Positions 56,310 to 64,000 of a stretch of DNA of 64,000 nucleotides are shown here, in pieces; within the stretch, counting starts at the first letter, position 1; every line of letters begins with the position of its first letter. This DNA is from Ariolimax columbianus (taxonomy: Eukaryota > Mollusca > Gastropoda > Stylommatophora > Arionidae), in contig JAVGWX010000019.1 of assembly GCA_036924085.1 (NCBI GenBank), forward strand, positions 12,328,196-12,392,195, in the 5' to 3' direction. Position numbers and translations under genes: made by a program. The notes below the pieces were generated by a model. That model made no database searches. It saw nothing but the letters and a program-made list of their open reading frames with translations, and was not told where the DNA came from.

Positions 56310-57015
56310 TCGTTAATGTCGGTTGATTGATTGGTTGGTTGATTAGTTGAGTGGTTGGTTATGTGGCTGGTTGGTTGTTTGGTTGGGTGGTTGATTGGTT
56401 GGTTGGTTGGTTGGTTGGTTGGTTGGTTGGGTGGTTGGTTCGTTGGTTGGTTGGGGGGTTGGTTGGGTGATTGGTTGGTTGTTTGGTTGGTTGGTTGGTT
56501 CGTTGGTTGGCTGGTTGGTTGGTTCGTTGGTTGGTTGGTTGTTTAGTTGGTTGATTGGTTGGTTGGTTGCGTGGTTTGGTGGTTGTTTGGTTGTTTGGTT
56601 TGGTGGTTGTATGGTTGGGTGGTTGTTTGGTTGTTTAGTTGGGTGGTTGGTCCGTTGGTTGGGTGGTTGGTTCGTTGGTTGGGTGGGTGATGGTTGGTTT
56701 GACGATTGGTTGGATGGTTGTTCGGTTGGTTCGTTGGTTGGTTGATTCGTTGGTTGGCTGGTTTGGGGGTTGTTTGGTTGGGTGGTTGTTTGGTTGGTTG
56801 GGTGGTTGGTCCGTTGGTTGGGTGGGTGATGGTTGGTTTTGCGATTGGTTGGATGGTTGTTCGGTTGGTTCGTTGATTCGTTGGTTGTTTGGTTTGGTGA
56901 CTGGTTGGGCGGTAGGTTGGTAGGTTCGTTGTTTGCTTGGTTGGGTGGTTGGTTGGGTGGTTCGTCGGTTGGTTGGTTGGGTTGTTGGTTAGGTGGTTAG
57001 TTGATTGGTTGATTG
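56310..57015. repeat. GGTT tetranucleotide tract
   Basis: Roughly 700 bases of GGTT with frequent GGGT, GTTT and GGCT changes, and an internal duplicated segment (about 56640-56740 and 56795-56880 share GGTGGGTGATGGTTGG words). Its Trp/Leu/Val/Gly frames are artefacts. It does not have the TTAGGG period of animal telomeres. Confidence 0.92.
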
Positions 57016-57582
57016 ACGCTGCACTGTAATCAATAAAGCATGATCATAACGGCCAATAAAGAGACATATGCATGAAGCTGCCAAACTCCTCATGAAATGC
57101 AGATGGAAACGGGAAACTATAAGGTAAAACGATATTCGGTAAAACGATATGCGCATCTCCATTCAGCCTTCAAGTTATCACCTTTCGATCATTGGGAAAA
57201 TCACGTATTTATTATGTTATTCACTTATCAATGCCGGGTTATTGCTTGCAGAGCTTTCTATTAAAGTGGAATGCTATTCTACATTCGGCAAGCTCTTAAT
57301 AATGAATAATAAACCCCTTGCTCCTTGGAGCATAGACTCAACACTATTTCTAGATTCACTCTTAGGCAGTGTATAATTAATCTGAAATAGTTCGTTTTTT
57401 GTACCTAAGGTTGACAGTCCACATCACAACTATCCCTTGTGTCTCGTGACCATCAGAAATAGGACCAGTATAATTTGTTTTTAGGAGACACAACAAAAGC
57501 TGGATGACGGACGTATTGGTTGGATAGTTGAAAACAAATTGCCAAGTCCTTATTGCCTCACACGTCCCTACACGCCTCTACA
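57016..57582. other. No recognised feature
   Basis: Mixed sequence with one 75-codon frame (57149-57376) that I cannot relate to anything. Confidence 0.45.
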
Positions 57583-57627
57583 ACCCCCCCCCCCCCCCGC
57601 CCACAAACACACACACACACATATACA
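57583..57627. repeat. Poly-C followed by CA microsatellite
   Basis: A run of about 14 C, then ACACACACACAC. Length estimates here are unreliable in any assembly. Confidence 0.9.
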
Positions 57628-57884
57628 ACACACACCTATGGGTTGTAAAGCCATAAGTTGAAAGTCTTGAAATTTGGTTCAAGATGGTGTAACACATTTC
57701 CATTCAGGCGCAAGCTGATTAGTTCATGCCACAGATGGCGAACTGTGTGAAGTGAATGTATGACGCACATTTGGGGTCGTTTCGCTCCTCGTTCTGAAGT
57801 ACTGTGCTTGTAGAAAGATCTATATTTCTTGAGAATGTTTATATTGTGTCTTCTTAATGACACGTAGCTAAGAACGACCATGGT

Positions 57885-58125
57885 ATCATCCTGTAGCATG
57901 CCCTTTGTAGAACGTCGCTCCCATCACAGTCTGTCTGACAGAAAATCGTTCCCTTCCCATGGCATCATCCTGTAGCATGCCCTTTATAGAACGTCGCTCC
58001 CACCACAGTCTATCTGAAAGAAACTAGCTCCCTTCCCATGGCATCATCCTGTAGCATGTCCTTTGTAGAACGTCGCTCCCATCACAGTCTGTCTGAAAGA
58101 AACTAGCTACCGTGCCATGGCATCA
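57885..58125. repeat. 79-bp tandem repeat, three units
   Basis: CATCATCCTGTAGCATG and GAACGTCGCTCCCA occur three times at exact 79-base spacing. Confidence 0.92.
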
Positions 58126-58154
58126 GGTACCTCTAATGGCGTTTCGTTCTTTTG

Positions 58155-58438
58155 TTACTTCTTTCTACTGGTTTAGAACCAATTTCTTTCACATTTACTT
58201 TATCTAAAAAATACATGTGCGGATCCAATCTAGATCCAGTCTATTATTGGATGCATTAAATTGATCGTGTCTCCCCTATTTTCTATGCAATGCATTCCAA
58301 GTATTCACCCACTCTCTGACCAAAACAATATTTCCACGTTTCTAATCTAGACCTATCTTTAATTAATGTGGGGGATGTACCCTCTTGTTCTTGTAGGCGG
58401 CTGTATTTTGAAAAACTTGTTATAGTCTAATTACATTG
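58155..58438 (-). mobile_element. CR1-like LINE 3' end
   Basis: Minus-strand counterpart of 41412-41700: TTGCATTCCAAGTATTCACC-type words, the CTCTTGTTCTTG…GGCGGCTGTATTTT stretch, and a degraded hairpin (CTACTGGTTTAGAACCAATTTC). No coding frame is left. Confidence 0.75.
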
Positions 58439-58444
58439 GGATTC

Positions 58445-58740
58445 GGGACTCAATGGTCATGTGGCAAGGTGTCCTCCTCGGGTGCCGGAGGTCGCGCGTT
58501 CGAATCACGGTGGAGACCGATATTTTTTTTTCACGTGGATCTTCTGGTAAAAATTCTACTGATCTCTCGGTAGTGAGATTGTACTCAGTGTCCAACACGT
58601 TAATTATTCTCTTGGCAGTTAAAAATCGAAAAGAATAGGCTTAACGGCCAGACAAAATTCAAATGTTCTAGTTAAAAATCTACCCAAATTATGTGAATTT
58701 CCCCTAGGCCTAGTAAGCTGCAGAAAGTTTGTAAATACCT
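58445..58740 (+). mobile_element. tRNA-derived SINE (family 2)
   Basis: Head with A-box-like TGGTCATGTGG (about 58452) and B-box-like CGTTCGAATCA (about 58499), then TTTCACGTGGATCTTCTGG and TCTCGGTAGTGAGAT as at 21050. It directly follows the LINE 3' fragment on its left. Confidence 0.82.
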
Positions 58741-59099
58741 ATACCTATAGCCGAAGCCTTCGGCTATCTGACAAAATACATTAACATGTCTCTGTGAATA
58801 CCACGATTCATTGAGACACATGAAATATATACTTATATGTAAATAACTAAATAAATATATATGTAGCCCTATATGTGCTACAAACAACTACAGTCTAGAA
58901 ATTGGGGTGCAGACAGCCAAAGGCTTTTGCAAGCAGGCGCAAAACATGGCTGCGTGAAAATATTAAAACGCCTATGTACGATTTTTAGGTGAAACATGCC
59001 AATATCATGCTCTTGAAAACCTGTTCCTGTTTTGTTTTTTCACAGCACCATGCCAGTGAGGTAAAAATCGGCGTTGTAATTCTCATAGTAGTGATCTTA
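58741..59099. other. No gene; weak SINE-core similarity at about 58895-58960
   Basis: GACAGCCAAAGGCT also occurs just before the LINE at about 11215. The rest is unrecognised. Confidence 0.45.
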
Positions 59100-59240
59100 A
59101 TTAGGGGCCTCGCAAGGAAGCCTGCTAAAGTCGGATGTGTCAGACCGAACATGCAAATATCGCAGTCGAGCTGTAAACTTCTACACAACACACTCCACTC
59201 TCCGGAGAACATCCGGCTACTTGTAACGGGGGTTTGATAA
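59100..59240 (+). repeat. SINE core fragment
   Basis: CTAAAGTCGGATGTG…GACCGAAC…GCAAATATCGCAG…AGCTGTAAACTT…CACAACACACTCC matches the core and right part of the AAGCC-tailed elements, but diverges before their AAGCC tail. Confidence 0.7.
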
Positions 59241-59284
59241 CAAACGAGGACGAAGAAGAAGATTACAACAAGAAGATACAACAA

Positions 59285-59885
59285 CTTGCTACCAAAGAAA
59301 CATCATCAAGAGTTAACTCAACTCAGCTCGACTAGCTTTGAACAACACAACACAAGGATTCTTGTCAAGTTGTCAGGTTTAGTGGTGGCCTTATTTTGTG
59401 TTTGGGTTTACAGATAATAAGCAGAACCTGAAAAACAAGGAAAAGGTTGGAAGAGGAATCGAAAGAAGAAGAGAAAGAAGAAGAATCGAAAGAAGAAGAG
59501 AAAGAAGAAGAAAAAGAAGAAGAAGAAGAAAAATAAGAAGTAGAAGAAAAGGAGGAAAAAAATAAGAAGAAGAAGAAGTGGAAGAAGAAGGAAAAGAAGA
59601 ATAAGAAGGAAAAAAGATGAAGAAAAAATAGAAGAAAATAAAAAGGTGTAGATGAAAGTAGAATAATAAGAACATAGAGAAAATAAAGATGTAGAAGATG
59701 ATGAAGAAGAAACTGAGTCAGATCTATATTCATACTAGTAATAAATAACAGACACAGTAAGAACTACATTTTTGACACTAAGAAATGGTCCAGAAATAGA
59801 AATCTTTAAACAACGGCCATTGATCTGTAAAGATTCGTCTAGTAAATGGATTATTGCTTGTGGTTTTGTAAGTTATCATTGTGTT
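59285..59885 (+). repeat. Dispersed repeat (AGAAACGTCAAGAGTTAACT family) with GAA expansion
   Basis: Left part matches 55310-55470; the GAA-rich tract lies at about 59425-59720; the right part (GAAATGGTCCAGAAATAG, AAACAACGGCCATTGATC) matches the LINE 3' part at 56130-56200. The LINE coding piece between them in the other copy is absent here. Confidence 0.8.
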
Positions 59886-60889
59886 TTCTCCTGTTATCAA
59901 TTATCAGTATAAGTACTATTATTTCTACATCTGTTATCTTTCGTTATTATTAGAAGTGATGTCATTAATGTTATTTATTCTTCACTTTTCTACAGACCAG
60001 CAGAACGTATCCTGAGTGGCGATGGTCGTTCTTCGTCGTAATAGACTGTGATGTTATGTAATTCGTTGATGTGATTGTCGCATACTGCTTTAACTCGCTT
60101 CTACATCTTTCTAGGTTTACCAACCTTTAAATGGAACGTTGTTTGGCTTAGACCAGGGAATGCGTATCGTCAATCAGGGAATCAATCAATCGCTTTGAGA
60201 TCGAAACTCCTATGCTGTGACGCTAGAAACTATGTCCATAGTTGTCGCCATTTACAATTCTCTCCCCTTCTCCCACGAGAACTATATCCGTGAGTGATGT
60301 CACTTTCTTGCTGTTGGGATACCAAGACATTTTCGATCTGTCGCGAAGACTTTCACATTAAAGACTGTAATGATGTTTATTTTCGTAAAGTAGTTTTTAG
60401 GCAGACATGTTTTCAAGCCATTGACCTCTGTTGCTAACTTGTACTTATATGTTGATTCACTTGCACCACCAATCAACGACAGCAGCTTAAGTTACCGAGT
60501 AGGGGCCATGCATGCTTCGTCTGTTGTTGTAAGCCAGTGTTGTTTTAGGATTTAATTAGTGGCATATGTCCTTCTGCAACGCGGTCAGCTTCATTTCTTG
60601 TAGCTAGATCGGCTTGGGGTGTAAGCATCACCGATATGTGATTAGGTTGCATTTTCATGAGATAACAAAATCATCGAAACTTCTGTCTTGAAGCTCATTG
60701 TACGGACGAGCTAGTTCTCATAAGATATTTAATGTCCGAATGTCTCACGATATCGCTCCTTGTGCTACATATGAATTTTGTTAGACATTTATTTTCAGAC
60801 CTTGTAATATCCCTCTCATATGTCTTGTATAAAGATCCATGTTTGGCATCTTTAGCACATAGTTGGTATAATAATAATACTACTAGTTG
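59886..60889. other. No recognised feature over 1 kb
   Basis: Mixed sequence with short frames only (60075-60293, 60732-60923). No array or transposon end is visible. Confidence 0.45.
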
Positions 60890-61042
60890 CCCATCGCAAG
60901 GGGAAATGGTGACAGCGTCATAATTGTGCTGCGAAATGTGTTAGTTATGGAGACCAATCCTGGCAGGGCAGACTTTGCTACACTCGGAGCACTCATGTGA
61001 TGAGTCGGCCTTGGAAGGGTCGTGCGTTTTGTTCTCTCGGGA

Positions 61043-61466
61043 GGCAAGGTTTCTCTGATCCTCGGCGATGGATTACGCTCTGGGATCTGAACACCTTGCT
61101 TGATGCAAGCGAGCCAAGGTTTCTCTGATCCTCGGCGATGGATTAGGCTCTGGGATCTGAACACCTTGCTTAATGCAAGCGAGCCAAGATTTCTCTGATC
61201 CTCGGCGATGGATTAGGCTCTGGGATCTGAACACCTTGCTTGATGCAAGCGAGCCAAAGTTTCTCTGATCTTCGGCGATGGATTACACTCTGAGATCTGA
61301 ACACCTTGCTTGATGCAAGCGAGCCAAGGTTTCTCTGATCATCGGCGATGGATTACACTCTGAGATCTGAACACCTTGCTTGATGCAAGCGAGCCAAGAT
61401 TTCTCTGATCCTCGGCGATGGATTAGGCTCTGAGATCTGAACATCTTGCTTGATGCAAGCGAGCCA
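61043..61466. repeat. 70-bp tandem repeat of LINE coding sequence
   Basis: Six units of 70 bp, each containing TTTCTCTGATCCTCGGCGAT and CTTGATGCAAGCGAGCC. On the minus strand one unit reads ARLHQARCSDL or LACIKQGVQIPE depending on frame, in the position where related LINEs have the W..LA.DR..WR region. So the unit appears to be a tandem duplication of the LINE's own C-terminal segment. Confidence 0.85.
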
Positions 61467-62223
61467 CGTGGAATGATCTTGTGCATGCATCTCCAATGAG
61501 GTGACATCAATTTTGAAGCTTTTCAGAGACACTCAAGGATTCTCTATATCATTTCTTATGTCTCTATGAGCGGTTTCCTGTTCTGAGCTCACCGTATAAC
61601 AATTCTTTATGGATGCGTTCATCGGACATGCAAACAACATGTGCCGTCCACCTTATCTGGGCTTTTTGTGCCGGTGTGTATGGATACTGAACATGTAAGT
61701 ATGACTAATATATTCAGAGTTATGCACTTTGTCCTGCCACCCGATCCTGAGAAACCTATGCAGACATCTGAAGTGAAAACGACTTAGCTGTCTGGCGTGT
61801 ATGCTATACACTGTCCATGTTTCGTATGCATACAGCAGAGTGCATAACGCCACAGTAGGATACATTTTAGCCTTGGTGCTGGCGAAACACTGACGTTACG
61901 TCGACTTCAGACGTTTGACTGTAGACTCCCAAACACAAAGCACGCCTTTGCAATATTGCGGTTAACCTCAACGTATATATTCGCCTTTCTAGTGAGAGTA
62001 CCGCTTAGGTAAGTGAATCTATCGTCTGCCTAGAGAAGCTAGTTCTGTATTGTAATGTTTGGTACAATGTACGGCTTCTCGTGAGCAGACTTGGTATACA
62101 TATATTGTGTATAGTTATTGCCAAACTGATGGTCGGGGCTGTAAGCAGAAGTGATAGTTGATAAGCCACAGCAGTAGCTCTCTCATTAGGTTTAATTTTC
62201 TCTATCAAGTCGTCAATCTTAGT

Positions 62224-62573
62224 CAGGGATCAAGATGCTGAGCAACGCACGAGCTGCAGTGCTCAGAGACACATAGCTGATTGCTAGCGTCAGGGCCAGC
62301 GAACCTTCTACACCTCCACGCGGTGATCCTGGATAACAGGCTGCAACAGAATGGACTGGCTAAGGAGAAGGGATCGAGGAGGGAATGCTAGCCCGGTACT
62401 CAAAAAATGCTTGCTGAAGTCTGATGTGTTGGACCGAAAGGTGCAAATATCGCAGTCAAGCTGTAAACTACGACACAACGCATTCCGTTCTGTGGACTAC
62501 ATTCTGCTACTTAAGCGCGTTCAGGGTTTGGTAGTGGGAGATTGAGAACGAACGAAGCCAAGCCAAGCCAAGC
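62224..62573 (+). mobile_element. AAGCC-tailed SINE-like element with 10-bp target-site duplication
   Basis: A 350-bp copy of the family at 16139-16499, with the short segment GGAGCTGACAAGACC missing. CAATCTTAGT flanks it at 62214-62223 and 62574-62583. It lies inside the minus-strand LINE remnant, so it is younger than that remnant. Confidence 0.92.
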
Positions 62574-62654
62574 CAATCTTAGTTAAATGTACTTCTAGAG
62601 TATTTGATCTTTTCGGTCAGATTAAGTTTAATATTGTCTACATGTATGTTAATA

Positions 62655-63000
62655 GGACCCGATGTTTTCATAATCATCGTTTCATCTTTGATGTGATATC
62701 ATCATGGTTACTGTTTCCAATGTGATAATCTTCATCGTCTTCATCTTTGATGTGATATCATCATGGTTACTGTTTCCAATGTGATAATCTTCATCGTCTT
62801 CATCTTTGATGTGAACATTTGCATAGTTTATGTCTTTGATGTGATAATCTTCATAGATTCCATCATTGATGTGTTAATTTTCATAGTTGCTGTTTTTGAT
62901 TTGCTAATCTTGATAGTTGTTGTCCTTGATTTTGTTGATCTTCATGGTGTCTGTCTTCGATGTGCTAATCTTTATAGTTGATATCTTTGCTTTTCTGAAC
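62655..63000. repeat. 30-bp minisatellite, partly dimerised to 60 bp
   Basis: Units containing TTTGATGTGATAATCTTCAT. In 62685-62800 the repeat unit is about 60 bp (two near-identical copies); to the right single diverged 30-bp units follow. Confidence 0.88.
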
Positions 63001-63225
63001 TTCATATTACATCTTTCCCAGGTTGCACCAAGCACTTTCCTGTTTCCATAGTCCATTCGTTGTCTGCAAAGAATATTTCGTGTGATGAGTTGGATTCTAC
63101 GAATCTTTCTATAATGTCAGTTCTGGTATTGCATTTTGGTTGGTTTATGTTGTATCCATATAAATGTTGAACATCGATAATTGTTGTTGAATTTTAAATG
63201 TATCTGTTCATGGGGACGGCGTGGT

Positions 63226-63430
63226 CTTGTGGTTAAGTGGCACGGCTCACAAGCCGAAGGTGTTGGGTTCGATTCCCATCACAGCACCGGCCGTTACCCC
63301 GGGGAAGCAAACCGTTAGAAAATGCAGGAGGAAGCAGACCCTTACATAAAATGCATGCTGAAGTCGGATGCATTGGGCCGACAGGCGCAAAATAAAAACA
63401 ACAGTGCAACGCACACCGCCTTGGGGATTA
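63226..63430 (+). mobile_element. tRNA-derived SINE (family 3) with shared core domain
   Basis: Head GGCGTGGTCTTGTGGTTAAG carries an A-box-like part and GGGTTCGATTCCC a good B box. Then comes the core CATGCTGAAGTCGGATGC…GGGCCGACAGGCGCAAAA, shared with AAGCC-tailed elements and the fragment at 11235. The head resembles a tRNA, but there is no proper acceptor stem or 3' end, and an A-rich tail (63450-63495) follows. I therefore call it a SINE, not a tRNA gene. Confidence 0.82.
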
Positions 63431-63589
63431 GAGAAATAAGACGAACGCAAAAAAAAAAAACAACAACAAACAAAAACAAAAAACAAAAACAAAATATATC
63501 TGTTCGTGAGTTAAGTGATCTCGACGATTTTCTGGTGGTGGGTTACAGATGCTTTCCTCCGATTCCAAGACGTACTTGAGAAGGTGGAC

Positions 63590-63735
63590 TAGGGTCCGCC
63601 TGTCTGTAGCGTAATGCGAGGCTCCTTGGTAAGACCATGACTATGGGGATCGCAATGTTGCTCCGTATCTGGTCAGCTAGACTGCTGTGAAACAGCCTGT
63701 CTCGAAGGAGACGTACTTGCAAGCGAAGTAGTATC
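63590..63735. repeat. Dispersed repeat, relative of 5500-5885
   Basis: GACTAGGGTCCGCCTG, GGTCAGCTAGACTGCTGTG and AAGGAGACGTACTTGC parallel segments of the block at 5500-5885. The class is unknown. Confidence 0.6.
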
Positions 63736-63736
63736 T

Positions 63737-64000
63737 TGATCAGTATGTTTCACCTGACCCTGACTAATATAGTCTGATCAGTATGGTTCACATGATTCTT
63801 ACTAATATAGTCTGCTAACTACGTTTCACCTGAACCTGACTAATATAGTCTGATCAGTATGTTTCACCTGACCCTGACTAATATAGTCTGATCAGTATGT
63901 TTCACCTGACCCTGACTAATATAGTCTGATCAGTATGTTTCCTCATGACCCTGACTAATATAGTCTGATCAGTATGTTTCCACCTGACCCTGACTAATAT
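63737..64000. repeat. 38-bp minisatellite, cut by the window end
   Basis: About seven units of CTGATCAGTATGTTTCACCT followed by GACCCTGACTAATATAGT. A single unit-like sequence ends the related element near 5820-5870, so the array probably grew from that element's end. It continues beyond the window. Confidence 0.94.

Larger units (their letters stand above)
60890..62690 (-). pseudogene. Old LINE remnant with C-terminal zinc finger, interrupted by repeat and SINE
   Basis: On the minus strand the readable order is PINIHVDNIKLNLTEKIKY, then (after the SINE at 62224-62573) PAPRLKCILLWRYALCC, YAYETWTVYSIHARQLSRFH and CLHRFLRIGWQDKVHNSEY. Next come pieces equivalent to LKSFKIDVTSLEMHAQDHS, the 70-bp repeat zone (61043-61466) and a zinc-finger-like end HECSECSKVCPARIGLHN near 60950-61000. 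This matches the C-terminal half of the LINE lineage at 19340-20950 (LLYGCETWTVY…WQDRI.N.EVL … C..C.+.C.ARIGL..H). Many stops; not functional. Confidence 0.78.

Noticed and set aside
56310..57015. Possible interstitial telomere
   Set aside because: The unit is GGTT, not TTAGGG or another known animal telomere repeat, and it is heavily degenerate.
63226..63300. Possible tRNA gene with good B box
   Set aside because: It lacks a proper acceptor stem and is followed by a SINE core and A-rich tail, so it is a tRNA-derived SINE head. The same applies to 21050, 25679, 40798 and 58445.

Overview
This window is eukaryotic, most likely from an invertebrate animal. I favour a mollusc, because the mix of LINE families, tRNA-derived SINEs and very abundant minisatellites resembles mollusc genomes; this is inference, since no host gene or species marker is present. 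I find no host protein-coding gene, no structural RNA gene, no CRISPR array and no bacterial operon. Everything recognisable is a transposable element, a remnant of one, or a tandem repeat. By eye about a third of the window is tandem repeat.

Left part (1-16 kb): ACT trinucleotide and 18-bp arrays, then a dead mariner transposon with both inverted repeats and TA duplications (2441-3896) carrying a nested LINE 3' fragment. An I-type LINE family (apurinic endonuclease, reverse transcriptase, RNase H, C-terminal zinc motif, AAG tail) follows in three states. These are a 470-bp 5'-truncated copy (4458-4927), a 1.6-kb 5'-truncated minus-strand copy with an open frame (7559-9160), and a nearly complete copy with a 1335-codon open frame (11267-15274). 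The two truncated copies have perfect target-site duplications. An RTE-like LINE 3' half (6141-7008) has an AAGCC-tailed SINE-like element in its TA tail.

Middle (16-35 kb): another AAGCC-tailed element, a 36-bp minisatellite and two old LINE remnants of opposite orientation (18.4-19.1 kb plus, 19.3-20.9 kb minus). A long minisatellite tract follows with periods of 32, 44 and 24 bp, then a 70-bp satellite built from two diverged 35-bp monomers. A 1.5-kb block at 21280-22782 recurs almost unchanged at 31474-32977 inside that satellite, with the satellite edge duplicated behind it. This is either a recent complex duplication or an assembly artefact.

Right part (35-64 kb): a decayed I-type LINE (36160-39992), landed in a 28/56-bp array, has a 1.08-kb GGAGTG expansion inside its reverse transcriptase. 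Beyond it are CR1-like LINE 3' ends with a conserved 3' hairpin, a 54-bp array derived from that hairpin and split by a SINE, many further minisatellites (periods 17 to about 140 bp), GAA and GGTT tracts, and a minus-strand LINE remnant whose zinc-finger region carries a 70-bp tandem duplication.

The genes here do not work together as a pathway. The intact-looking LINE could in principle have mobilised the truncated copies, and the CR1-like LINE may have mobilised the SINE sharing its 3' hairpin. The main theme is transposon sequence being converted repeatedly into tandem arrays, and arrays being hit by new insertions. I did not find a convincing undescribed biological system.
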